The position numbers were made by a program, and so were the translations under genes. Positions 40,932 to 52,420 of a stretch of DNA of 64,000 nucleotides are shown here, in pieces; positions within the stretch are counted from its first letter, which is position 1; the number at the start of each line of letters is the position of its first letter. The stretch is from Myrica gale (taxonomy: Eukaryota; Streptophyta; Magnoliopsida; Fagales; Myricaceae). The stretch spans positions 6,153,001 through 6,217,000 of the forward strand of contig OZ005620.1 in NCBI GenBank assembly GCA_963930655.1, given 5' to 3'. The notes under the pieces are model-generated. The model made no database searches and had not been told where the DNA came from. It saw nothing but the letters and a program-made list of their open reading frames with translations.

Positions 40932-40946
40932 ATGGAAAATGCATAG
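40932..40946 (+). promoter_or_regulatory. overlapping 4-codon upstream ORF
   Basis: ATG GAA AAT GCA TAG starts 7 bases before the channel ATG (40939) and stops after it, in another frame. Its context GCCATGG (G at -3 and +4) is stronger at +4 than the main start, AAAATGC. A ribosome using it would have to move backwards to reinitiate, so it should reduce translation unless the transcript begins downstream. Confidence 0.7.
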
Positions 40947-43900
40947 CGTTCAGCCTCTCGACGCTAGCGCCTCTCGCTTCCTCAGGTCCTTCTCCCTTCG
41001 GCGTAATGTCCCTTGGATCCTCGACCCAGATTCCAAGTTCGTCACCCAATGGAACCAATTTTTCCTTCTGATCTCCCTCCTCACCTTGTTCCTCGACCCT
41101 CTCTACTTATACCTTCCAGTCATCGGCGGCCCCGTCTGCATGCAGATAGACATCGGGCTGCGCATTGGCGTCACCTGCTTAAGGACAGTCGCCGACTTTT
41201 TCCATCTATTTCACATGGTCATGAAGTTCCGCACCGCCTTCGTGGCTCCCACCTCTCGAGTCTTCGGCCGGGGCGAGCTAGTGAAGGACCCATCCAAAAT
41301 CGCCTTGCGATATTTGAAATCGGGTTTCTTGGTTGATCTCGCCGCGTCACTGCCTCTCCCACAGGTGAATCAATGAAAAGCTGAAGTCTTTTTTTTTTTG
41401 TTGCCGTTAATTTGAAAAAGGAAAGAAGAACGAAAGCAAGATTTTTTATTTTGCCCATGATCGAATTTTTAGCCCTTCCTATTCAGCTTATTTATGTTAA
41501 CTATGTTTTTGGTGGAATGTGTTACCACTGTCCTTAATTGAATCTGGATTCTAGTTTCTAATCGTTGAATTCAAGAAGTATGGATTTCTCTGTGTAAGAG
41601 TATAACATTGATTAGAGATTATGTAATCTTCTGCTTCATATACTTGTTGTTGGGCCACCTCTTCCCATTGTCAATTGGTTTTGGGATGAAAATTCACATG
41701 TTATCAGGGACCTTGACTCCGCACTTCACTCCAATTTCAATTAAATATGACATGTGTTGGGTCTCTCAATTAAAACAGAGTCCGGCCCACACGTGAGAGA
41801 AATGTTAGAGAATACAATTCAAATAATAACATATTCATTTTCCTATCAACTTAAGCTTTTGGGATGAGATGAGTTGTAGATTTACAAAACAAATATTTAA
41901 AACTGGTTCCGATACCATGTCAAGTTTCATTCCAAAACCAATTGGCAATGAGAAGAGGTGGCCCAACAGGTATATGAAGCACAAGATTAAATGTTCCCTA
42001 ATCACTGTGAGACTCTAACAGACTAACACTACGTGGACCTATATTTAGGATAGTTGAGAACGGAGGATATACAGAGGGGAAATTCTTTAACTTGCACTCA
42101 CCATCATCATGCCCAGCGGCCAGCTTTGATCTCGGGCCACGTTGTGATTTTCTATGAATTGTATTTATTACTTTCATTTTCTTTGGCAGATTGTCATATG
42201 GTTTGTGATTCCAGCAGTGAAAAATACAACGGCTGCTCATGCGAACCACACTCTTTATCTGATTGTTTTCCTTCAGTATATTCCTCGATTTTTTGTGATT
42301 TTTCCTTTGCACAAGCGGATAATTAAGACTACGGGGTCTATAGCCAAGAATGCTTGGGCAGGGGCCGCATACAATCTCCTTCTCTATATTTTAGCTAGCC
42401 ATGTAAGCACTTAATTTCCTCTTTTTTGCCTATGACTCCAACTGAAACCGTGTCAATATTTCTCATTACCATTTTGTATAATGTCAGTGCAGACTGCTGG
42501 CGCTTTGTGGTATTTGTGTTCACTTCAGCGACAGCAACAGTGTTGGAGTATAGAATGTAGAAAGGAGATGAATGCCACACGCTCTCCCTCATGTCATCCG
42601 ATGTTTCTTGATTGCAATAGCATGGACAATCCCGAGCGCCGTTCTTGGTTAAATGTCACTAAACTGCTCACTAGTTGTGATGCTCGAAATGATTACTATT
42701 TTCACTTTGGAATGTTTGCTGATGCCTTTACAAATGATGTTGCTTCTTCGAATTTCATCGAGAAGTACTTCTATTGCCTTTGGTGGGGTTTGAGGAGTTT
42801 AAGGTATGGTTGTTTAACCCATGTTCGGTTACGGGCAGAATCCGATGCAGTATTCTATGTTTTCTGTTGATATAAATTGATAGTTCTTTTATCTAAAAGT
42901 ACATTGGTCTGGTAACATAAAGATTTCAGTAATTGCTAATTGGCATATTTGGATTGTATAGGTAAAAACTATTTAGTGTAAATATTTGATGCAATTGAGG
43001 TCCTAACCAGTCCCTGCATCAGTGGTTCTTCAATAATTTGATTGAATCATTCTCATGAAGTCTCAAGGTTGGCAACTGTCATAAATTGGTTTGGCAGCCT
43101 AAGCGTTGTATGTTTGTATTCTGTAGGACATTGACTAATTTACTATTTAAGGATCAAGTTCCCTCAAGAGTAACAAACTTCTCCATTTTCTTGCAACTAC
43201 ATCTCTGATTGATTGAGAATTAAGCCTTCAGAGAGCAGTTAATGGTCAAAATTAAGTTCCGCTCAGGTTCATGAAGCAAAGATTGGATGTGCTAAATGGA
43301 AATCTTTTTGAGCTAAAGAGTCGGTTTAAAGGAAGTCGAAGGTTGTGATGGCTGCCAAATTTGTAGACTTACATATAGATATAGGCTTGCACAATCGCTC
43401 AAAAGCATGTGCCCTGCCCATGAGACTGTAAGAACAACAAAACGGGTCGTTTTGTTAAAAACAAACAAGACCCGGTTTTCGCTACCCGGGAATCCGGTGC
43501 CGGGTAACCCGGGAACCGGGAATGACACCGGATTTTGTAGAAAACTTCAAATCGGCACCGGCACCGGTGAAGCCAGGTACCGGCAACCCGGTGCCGGTTC
43601 CACCGGAAATTTCCGGTGTGGTTGTGCAGCCCTACCCATGACTTACTATTTGATCATCATGTGTGTTCATTCCTTAAGTGTAGACAATTTGCAGTTTTTT
43701 CTACCTCGAAAGAGCATGTAGAAAGTTGACTGAGGGCTAACAATAATACATGAATATAGTTCAAATACAAGTTTTGATTGTTGTTCTAATTTCTCAATGA
43801 TGCTATCATATGCAGTTCGTATGGACAAAATCTTGTTACAAGCAATTTAAGCGGTGAAATAGTGTTCAGCATGAGTATTTGCTTAGCTGGTCTTGTTCTG

Positions 43901-46064
43901 TTCTCCCACCTCATAGGCAATATGCAGGTATTATTTTACCACCCATTGTTAGTATTCCTGAACTACCTCGTGATGAAATAGTAAAAGAAGGTTTTAGGAT
44001 TAAGATCGTGTGGTTCATAACTTATGATCGAACCATATAAAATGAAAAATGCAGAACTTGCAACCTGTCAGCTCAAAAGAAAACCAAAAGAGAAAAAACA
44101 GGGTTGTATTCAAGTGGGTCAAAAAGATCCTTGCTGCAGACGTCATAGATAAGTGATGCAGGAGTAGCATCCAGGAGAAATGGGTGAATTAGGGGCTAAT
44201 TTACTTTTAGAGCCGACTATCTGTCTTCATGGTGAGATGACAATTTTTTTATAGTTGTGTAATCCTGGTAACTTTTGTTTTCTTCAAGAACTATCTGCAA
44301 TCTACAACAGCAAGACTAGAAGAGTGGAGGGTAAAACGAAGAGATACAGAGGAGTGGATGAGGCACCGTCAACTACCTCCAGAACTGCAAAATCGTGTAC
44401 GTCGGTTTGTTCAATACAAATGGCTTGCCACAAGAGGCGTAGATGAAGAATCCATTTTGCGCTCTTTGCCTTTGGACCTCCGTCGCCAAATCAAGAGACA
44501 TCTATGTATGGCCCTTCTCCTCCGTGTAAGTCCCATTCGCATTCCTTATTTTCATGTCAAAAGGGCCCTGAGAATTGTAAAAGGTCCGAAATTTTCTTCA
44601 CACGATAACTTATATGTCACTTCTATTTTTGTGAGTACAATTGAAATCCTAGACTAAACAAGCTCAATATTTGTGTTAGAGCTTAGGAGGAGCAATCGTC
44701 TTCCTAAGTGGAAGGGCCCCGAGATCAATTTCATTACATGGGCACTTGATTGAGCCAGGTTATGGAAGATACAAATATATATGATTTAAGTATCATTGGA
44801 TTTCACATCTAAGCATTCAACCATAACCCACCAGATGTAGCATGAAAATAAAAGCAATATTTCTTTCAAAATCAGAATCTTTTGGTGAACACTCAGGAAA
44901 ACAAAAGAACAAGAATCTGTTGGTGTACCTTTTAAGTGATTGATGTCAGCTGCTGACTCGGTGAGTATTCCATATCTATAATGGAAGTTTATAAGCCTGG
45001 AAATCAAACCGTCCATATATCATATACCATCAACAAATCTGTGTGCTGACTGTCACTTGTGCTGTCTCGCAGTACCCACATCATACTATAGTGTACTTGT
45101 ATCAAGGTGCAGCACTACAGAAAACTTGTTCGAGCCAGTAAATTCTATCTGTTCAGACTGTTTGTGTTTGCAAATGGTTAAAGTTGGTATAATTAAACGC
45201 CGGTTGATATCCTCAACTTATATAGACCACTCTCTTATTTATTATGCTTGACGAAATGCGGTAATCTGAATTCCCGAGTTTGAAAATTATCATGTTTTTC
45301 AGGTTCCATTTTTTGAACAAATGGATCGGCTTCTCTTAGATGCCATCTGTGAACGCCTCGTCTCATCCCTGAATACTAAAGATACATATATCATCCGGGA
45401 GGGTGATCCAGTGAACGAGATGCTATTCATCATTAGAGGCGAACTAGAGAGCTCCACAACTGATGGTGGAAGGTCGGGATTCTTCAATTCTATTACCCTC
45501 AGAGCCGGTGACTTTTGTGGCGAAGAGTTACTGACATGGGCTCTCATGCCCACCTCTAGTCTCAACCGTCCTTCATCAACTCGAACAGTCAAGTCCCTAA
45601 CTGAAGTTGAGGCATTTGCACTTCCAGCTGAAGACCTCAAGTTTGTTTCCAGTCAGTTTAAGTGCCTTCATAGCAAGAGACTCCAGCACGCTTTCAGGTA
45701 CTACTCCCACCAGTGGAGGACATGGGGAGCTTGCTTTATACAAGTTGCATGGAGACGGTACGTGAAGAAAAAGAGGGAAACGGAGTTGGCAAGACAGGAG
45801 GGCTTTTTTTATGCACATCTTTTGGAAAAAGCCTTCACCCATAGGGGTGGATCAGGCGCAGAGTATGAGGATAGCAGTGCTAATAACTTGTCACCTGGGA
45901 TTGCACAAAATGTCCAGAACTTACGAGCTACAGTTTTGGCTTCCAGATTTGTTGCAAACACCAGAAGAGGGGATCAACACAGGTCTGATGCAAGCAGCTT
46001 ACGCATGCCCAAGCTGTTAAAGCCAGAGGAGCCTGATTTCTCAGCAGACGATGAAGATAGTTGA
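40939..46064 (+). CDS. cyclic nucleotide-gated ion channel, group III (CNGC14-18 type)
   Basis: Exons 40939-41364, 42190-42402, 42493-42803, 43816-43927, 44289-44525 and 45303-46064 join in phase to 686 residues, within the family's usual 650-730. The order is: short cytosolic N-terminus, S1-S4 region (WNQFFLLISLLTLFLDPLY ... RYLKSGFLVDLAASLPLPQ ... YIPRFFVIFPLHKRIIK), S5 (YNLLLYILASH), pore (EKYFYCLWWGLRSL ... SSYGQNL, with the plant GQN filter), S6 (ICLAGLVLFSHLIGNMQNYL) and C-linker (EEWMRHRQLPPELQNRVRRF). Then follow the cyclic-nucleotide-binding domain (DTYIIREGDPVNEMLFIIRG, phosphate-binding GDFCGEELLTWAL) and a calmodulin-binding IQ motif (CFIQVAWRRYVKK). Such channels carry Ca2+ at the plasma or nuclear membrane. 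The closest recalled match is CNGC15/16/18; the exact member is unresolved. No coding lesions. Confidence 0.94.
43383..43640. repeat. CGG-rich hAT-like remnant in CNGC intron 3
   Basis: The left edge TAGGCTTGCACAATCG and the right edge, reverse-complemented, TAGGGCTGCACAACCACACC look like diverged terminal inverted repeats. The interior is dense in CCGGGAA/CCGGTGCCGG motifs. No exact 8-bp target duplication was found, although ACTTAC occurs on both sides. Confidence 0.5.
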
Positions 46065-47493
46065 GTTGTAAAAGAACCGTACCGTGTTTCAGAAAATACA
46101 GAAGCCAAAACGTAGGAGGATTGCAATATTCATCAAACACAAAAGATATTTGCGCATCCTGCCGCAAACCAAGAAGGTAGTGGCGTTGTACAAGGACCGT
46201 TTCATTCAGTTTTCTTCCTTGCATTTGCCCATATCCGAAACAAGTGTGAGTTGGAAGTACGTATACAAATGCCTTATGCATCAAATTTATTGAGGATGGG
46301 ACATTCAATTGTGATCTACGTACCTTTGAGTACTGAACATGCATCAGTCAGTTTATGATTATTTAATTAATTATAAAATACATAATATCTTTGCACATCT
46401 TTAGATATAATTGTAAATATTTATATTTAACATCTTTAGCTATAATTGTGATTATTTAGGTTGATTGGAATTTTATATATAGATTTTTTGTATAAATAGT
46501 GTTGAAATTTTTTTAAGATATTTTATTTTTATTGAAATTTGTAAAAAAAGATATAGAATAATGATTTGATGTAATTGTTTAATAGAAAATATTAAAATTA
46601 GGTAGACAAGTACGAAAATAGAAAATTTGTTAGAATTTTTTTTAAAGATATTAAAATTTATATGAAAAGTTGTTAAAATTTGTGTAAAAATTATTGTATC
46701 TGTATAAATTTTATTAAAATTTTAAATATTAATTTACAAATTTTATTAAATACATTATATTCTAAAATAGACAACAAACAAATAACCACACCACTGCAAT
46801 TACTATGGAATGGTTATTGTGTCCTCCCGAGTCCCCCAACCGGTTGCTGTCATAATTAATGCCTTTGTTTCAACGTGCATATTGATATGAATTCCTAGCT
46901 AATTTCCTACTGGATACGTTAGCCGGTCCCTCTCAACGCAGTTCTTAATTTGGCTGGCTGTATCGGTAGCCATCGCGGATATAACAATTTTATCCAAAAT
47001 ATTATTTCTCTTACAATAAAATATTATAATATAATCTCTCTCATCAAAAAATATAAAAAATTAAAAAAATATAAAAAATTACCTCTCTCTTCACTTTTTT
47101 ACTAAACCCAATACCAACACAAAACCCAATACAAAAAATATTTCAACACAAACACAACCCTAAGAACAGGGGACCCACTACGATCTGTATATATGTTGGA
47201 TATTCTATCCTCGGTAAGTTTCACTATCAGTCTTTTTAATTTTCCGTAGCCCTTTCAAATGCTCCCAAAGTTTTACAAAAGCTTCCGTAGATTTATGGTC
47301 TGTCTCTATGATCGGCCTTGTCATTGGTTAAGAAATACTAGCACGGCCCGAACCAACTGTACACATCTTTTGTCCCTTTTTTTGGTCTGTGGGGCCCTTT
47401 CGTTACCGTTTTCTGTATGGCCGCATGCGACTCCTATATTGCAGGCAAATTTAAGTTCGAAGATAGTTTTTGGTATATATATTTGTGGGGTGG
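46065..47493. other. CNGC 3' region and very AT-rich intergenic DNA
   Basis: The first ~250 bases are probably 3' UTR. From 46350 to 47150 the DNA is extremely AT-rich and carries no recognisable feature. Confidence 0.5.
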
Positions 47494-48230
47494 GTAGTTT
47501 TTTTTTTAACAACAGTACAGAATATATTAAAATTTGAGAATAACCGCCGATCCAAATAGAGTCACGCTCAAAGGGCCAGCAAAAAAACATAAATGGGCCA
47601 ATGGTCCTACAATTAGTGGATCAAAAGATCTGGTAATGGCGACAAAAACCAAGATCAAACCAACCTCAAGGACTGGGTTACAACACAATCTGGAAAAGAC
47701 CACAAAGGTTGGGACAACAAAAACCAACAAGGACCACAAGGGTCCGAACAGACCATCGCACAAGACGACGATGGCTTCCACCGGAGGAAAGACGGACGGA
47801 GCACCAATCCGACTCCATCGGGCAGATCTTCTAGCTTGAAAAGACTACAAAAGGGAGAGAAGATAGGACGACAGCTTCGAAGAGCAAAACAACGACGACA
47901 ACAAGAACCATCGAAGAAAAAAGCCAAAACTGGCGAGCAGAAAGGGGGAGGTGAAGGACGAGCACGGGGGCGGTGCACACCAAAGATCACCGGAGATATC
48001 AAGATCTAGTCTCATTTGATTACAAAATATAGCTTCAAGAGAAGGCCGGAAACAAAACAAATAGAACAGAATCCGGAGCTCCTCCCTTGGCTGGCTGGGG
48101 GTACGGGTGGAGGTCAGAAGGAGGGGATGAAAAGAACTCTAGAGAGAGGGAAGAGTCTCTCTAGAATCACGGAAAGTGTCTTTTCTTGGGTGGGGAGGTC
48201 GTCTTCATTCTCTTGCCCCTTTCGCTAAAA
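47494..48230 (-). mobile_element. LINE-like or other polyA retroelement fragment
   Basis: A 10-base T run at 47499 is the left end, that is, a poly(A) tail on the minus strand, preceded on that strand by TTTAATATATTCTGTACTGTTG, typical of plant LINE 3' ends (only the first bases matter). The minus strand keeps partly open frames but no endonuclease or RT motif is visible, so it would be a 5'-truncated or rearranged copy. No target duplication was fixed. Class is tentative. Confidence 0.4.
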
Positions 48231-48643
48231 CCAAAAGATGCCCATTTACGCAACGGTGGTGTCGGTTCCCACTTCCCCGTGATGGAGTTTTACATGCCAA
48301 TTTGCATTGTTTGGGTGGATTGAATGTCGTATGGAAAATGTTATGAGCCCCAAAAGTCTCAATTATGTGAGCTCATTTCCATCTTCAGCCTTCTCTCTTC
48401 TTCTTTTTTTCCTAAGTGCCTTCTCTCTCCCTTTACCTGTGAGTTTGGAACCCTGGAAAACTGCAGTGAACTGAAATATATGACGTGATGCATGTTTGAA
48501 CAACAATGCCAGCCAAGTTTTTAAAAGTCTCCATTCAACTGGCTAGTCGAGACCAACTTCACTTGATCCATTTGCTTGAGTATAAGCTGATTGTTATTTT
48601 GCTTTTAAGAACAATACACTTTACAACTACGTCTATTATTATC
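48231..48643. other. intergenic, no feature seen
   Basis: Unremarkable AT-rich DNA between two repeats. Confidence 0.4.
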
Positions 48644-49565
48644 AGGGTTAATGGCAAAAATAGTCCTTGGGTTTTATACCCTTTATCGATTTGGTCCCTG
48701 GGTTTTCATTTCGGTCATATAAGTCCTTAGGTTATCCTAATTTATCGATTTGGTCCTTCCGTCTACTCCGTGCACAGTTAGCTAACGGTGGGCCACGTCA
48801 CCACCAATAAAATCGCAACACGTCTATTTTTTTAAAAAAAATTACTGTCCACCTGGAATATTAGTAAAAAACGAACGGGGGAGACTCCCATTCGCGCGAC
48901 AGAGGGAGCCCAGATTTGGGCTCCCCGTCGCCGGCGTGGGCAGCTCCACCGCTGGGGGTGGTCGAGAGCCACCCACCCCGGCGACAGGGAGCCCAGATCT
49001 GGGCTCCCTCGCGGTGGTGGGGCGAGAGGGAGCCCAGATCTGGGCTCCCCGTCGCTGGGGGGGCTCGCGCCGAGTGGCCGTGGGGCTCGCGAGGGGTGGA
49101 CGGGGGAGCAGCGAGGGTGGCTTGCAGCCACCTCTCGCGGCACGAGCCGCCCCGACGAGGGGAGCCCAGATCTGGGCTCCCTCTCGCAGGGGTCCCCATC
49201 GCGCAAGGGAGCCCCAGATCTAGGCTCCCTCGCGGTGGTGGGGCGAGAGGGAGCCCACGCCGGCGACGGGGAGCCCAAATCTGGGCTACCTCTGTTGCGC
49301 GAAGGGGGTCTCCCCCATTCGTTTTTTTAACGAATATTCCAAGAGGACATTAATCTTTTTTTTAAAAAAAAACACGTGTTTTCGATTTTATTGGTGGTGA
49401 CGTGGCCCACTGTTAGCTGACTGTGCACGGAGTAGACAGAATTGGACAAAAGGACCAAATCGATAAATTAGGATAACCTAAGGACTTATATGACCAAAAT
49501 GTAAACCCAGGGACCAAATCGATAAAAGGGTATAAAACCCAGGGACTATTTTTGCCATTAACCCT
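48644..49565. mobile_element. fold-back element (922 bp) with GC-rich palindromic core
   Basis: The left arm (48644-48812) starts AGGGTTAATGGCAAAAATAG and the right arm (49386-49565) is its inverted copy, ending TTTTTGCCATTAACCCT. Each arm holds repeated phrases of the type 'TCGATTTGGTCC' and 'AAGTCCTTAGGTT'. The arms alternate with phrases such as CACGTCACCACCAATAAAA at the inner edge. The ~510-base core is strikingly GC-rich, unlike everything around it. Flanks (TATTATTATC left, TATTTTCATG right) give no exact target duplication. Mutator-like or other long-TIR non-autonomous transposons are the likely class; no coding sequence is credible. Confidence 0.75.
48903..49290. repeat. array of about six GC-rich palindromes around AGATCT
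   Basis: GAGCCCAGATCTGGGCTC or a one- or two-base variant starts at about 48906, 48988, 49031, 49161, 49208 and 49269. Spacing is irregular (about 40 to 130 bases). Between copies are GGCGACGGGG, GCGGTGGTGGGGCGAGAGG and similar phrases, also in both orientations. Open frames through this stretch in several phases come from high GC and repetition. Confidence 0.85.
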
Positions 49566-50600
49566 TATTTTCATGACATTGAATCTTTTAATTTTCAATT
49601 TTCATCTATTTGTACTATTCATCCAAGTTATTGTCAAAACGGATAGAAAATAAAGAACGTCTCTCTTGTGAGTAACTGTTTGTGGTCGATTTACACTTTT
49701 CATCTAATATATTTTAACAACTAAGTTTAATAGAGAGTACAAAATGATGAAAATCAAAACTTCATAAATTCAAGCATCTTAAAAATAAAAAAATTGAGAG
49801 TGACAATCGTATTTTCTCCCTTTTGCATTATTAGCAAAAAAAAAAATCTTCCACCATAGGGAGACTTTCTTAAAGTTCAATTTCTAACTTGGTGACTATT
49901 AAATATATGAGTACGATTCATAAACACAAAAGAATTCTACGAACAATAACGGGGATGATCTTCCAGCAGAGATTTAATAATCTGAATGAGCGAAGCTATA
50001 GACCAATCAGATTGGAAATTTGGCATATTGAGTGTGTTGCAGACCTGAAGGTTGTCTTCCTTCAAAAACAATAAAAGGGTAGTCAAGAAAATAAGCCTCC
50101 TGAACAGCCAATAAGGCTGCTCGAGCCTCTCCTACCAGAGGAGTACCAGGAAGCACTCTCTTTGTCCAAGCAAAGAGTACATTGCCACTACTATTTTTGC
50201 ACACCACAAGGATGGAAAAATCAGGTTTAATGGCAGCATCGTAATTAAATTTCCAATCATTGCAAAGAGGTGGAAACCATTTGCATATTTTTTTTTTAAT
50301 CTAAAGCAACACTTTACCATGCCTTGGAATGTTCAACAAAAAAACTTTGGATTCTGTGCAAAGAATGGTGCTAACATCTCATATGCCAGACTCTTTTTAT
50401 GAATGATTTGATTTCGATTAAACCATATAACATCCATCAACATAGTAGCATAACAATTGAAATTAGCCATATGTTCAATAGTGACGTGCTTGCGATTTGA
50501 TCAAATTTGTTGACTCTAGTGACGTGCTTGTGATTCCTTTTATGTTTTCTTTTGAGAAAGATTGGATTCGAGATGTTTTGATTGTGTTTTCTTGGATAAA
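49566..50600. other. intergenic, no gene seen
   Basis: AT-rich DNA. A minus-strand stretch at about 50007-50330 translates to fragments resembling reverse-transcriptase RNase H tails (VPLVGEARAALLAVQEA-like), so it may be a short LINE/RNase H relic, but frames are broken. Nothing else is recognised. Confidence 0.4.
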
Positions 50601-50609
50601 AAATTATTT

Positions 50610-51008
50610 TCCCGATGGGTATGAATCGCGAAAGGAGAGAGGTTTTCTTTCAAATCTGGCCACCACCAGTCGCTGGTGGTGGCTCAAATGGTCGGGGACC
50701 ACATCCAGTGGTCCCAGGCTGCCATAACAGCGACACTGCGTGGCCTGGTGGCCATAGATGGTTGTTGCCATGGTGTACCCCTTTCGGGGTACACAGGCGC
50801 ACGTGGGTATAGGCCTTTTAGGCTTCCTCGTTGCCTCCCACGGCCACCTCAGGCTGTGAGGTGGCCGACCAAATGTTGGTCGGAGTCCCACCAGCCTAAG
50901 GGTGGTAGGGCGAGGCCATCCGTGGCTGGCCGCGCCCCTGGGCGCCCCCCAGGCGGCCATGGGGCCAAACGACGCCCAGTGTAAGGTAGAGGTTCTCGAT
51001 ACCCATTT
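50610..51008. repeat. GC-rich insert built of short palindromes
   Basis: A ~400-base GC-rich island in AT-rich flanks. Local palindromes include CCACCACCAGTCGCTGGTGG, TGGCCTGGTGGCCA, GTACCCCTTTCGGGGTAC, GAGGTGGC next to GCCACCTC, and GGCGCCC. The edges carry ATGGGTAT (left, about 50616) and ATACCCAT (right, about 50999), a possible short inverted terminal repeat. It probably inserted into the leader of the copia element that starts just to its right. Confidence 0.55.
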
Positions 51009-52119
51009 AGAATGTCATGAATATAAATGTTATATTTCTCATTATTGTGATATATTTGATATATCTGTTTATTATTAGAATGAATGGTACAATTAGTAAT
51101 TCAAAAACCTGAATATAGTGGAAATACATGTGTGAAATTATTTTGCTTATTCAAAATGACTTTTAATCATTTGGATAGGATTCTGGATGACAATCGGTTG
51201 ACAGGACCGAATTATATTGATTGCAAGACAAATCTTATAATTGTTCTCTCAGCCGATAAGATCGGTTATATTTTAACCTCTGAGACACCTGAGCTTGCCT
51301 TGGACAATGTCACTGGAGAAGAAAAAAAAGTCTTTAACAAGTGGCATGATGATGATAATATGACAAAATGTTATATTATGACTTCAATCTCAATTGTTTT
51401 GTAGAAAGATTGTGAAAACATAGCTACAGCTGCAGGCATTATGTTGTATCTCCAAGAAATGTTTGTAGAGCAGAGTAGATCTGCTAGGCAGACTACTATG
51501 AAGAATTTGATGTCCACCAAAATGGTAGAAGGGAGCCAAGTTCAGGATTATGTCTTGAAGATGATTTCTTTCATCAACGAGCTGGACTTTTTGGGAGCTG
51601 GGATGGATAATGACACAAAAGTTGACGTCATTCTTTCAATCAGTTTGTCCTTAATTACAGTATGAACAATATGAGTGTGACATTGTCAGAGCTTCTCAAT
51701 ATGTTGCAGTCAGCTCAAGAGCTTATTAAGAAGGACAAACCTACTGTGATGGTCACATAGAAATCTAATGCCTCTATGACACTGAAATCCAAGTTTAAGA
51801 ACTTCAAGAAAAATAGTAAGGGGTATCAGGTAGCTAATAATGTCCAAGGTGGATAAGGAAACAAAGGAGGTGACAAGAACAAAGGCAAATGAAATTGTTT
51901 CCATTGCGGCAAGCCGATCACTGGAAGAGAAACTGCCGAGTTTACTTAGCTTATCTTAAAAAGGGCAAACCTTCTGACGGTATGTCTGATATGCTTGTAA
52001 TTGAACTGAATTTAATGGATGATCCATTTAATTCATGGTGTGTGAATTCTGGTTCTACATATCACATCTGCAATATGTTGCAGGGGTTCAACGAGACTAG
52101 AAGGTTCCATGAAGTAGAA

Positions 52120-52420
52120 CTGAACAAACCGGACCGCAGACCTGACCAGACCGCAAAACCGTACCGGATTTGCAATCCGGTCCCGTCTTGTTTTTTAAAT
52201 GTGGTTCGGTCCATGACTTTTGACAAACCGGACCAGACCGGATTTATTAATATAGATAAAAAATATATATATATTTATATATTTTTAATACAAATTACAA
52301 ACTTAAAAAGTTTAATTTTAATCTAAACTAAAAACTCTACATTTTTATATGCCTTTCCTCAGCGAAATTAACCTAAAACAATTTTTAATTTTTAATTTTT
52401 TAAATGAAACCCTACCATGA
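52120..52420. mobile_element. hAT-like insertion in copia protease region
   Basis: AACCGGACCGCAGACC, CCGTACCGGATTTGCAATCCGG and AACCGGACCAGACCGG (parts shown) resemble subterminal repeats of the other hAT-like pieces. The insert separates the copia protease start (GFNETRRFHEVEL) from EFLKDCLYVPEV. Exact ends and target duplication were not determined. Confidence 0.5.

Noticed and set aside
47534-48060. Protein gene on either strand near 47.5-48 kb
   Set aside because: Frames are short, overlapping and low-complexity; better explained as a retroelement fragment.
48832-49353. Overlapping open frames of 95-148 codons on both strands
   Set aside because: They arise from the GC-rich palindromic repeat core; open in several frames at once, low complexity, no domain.
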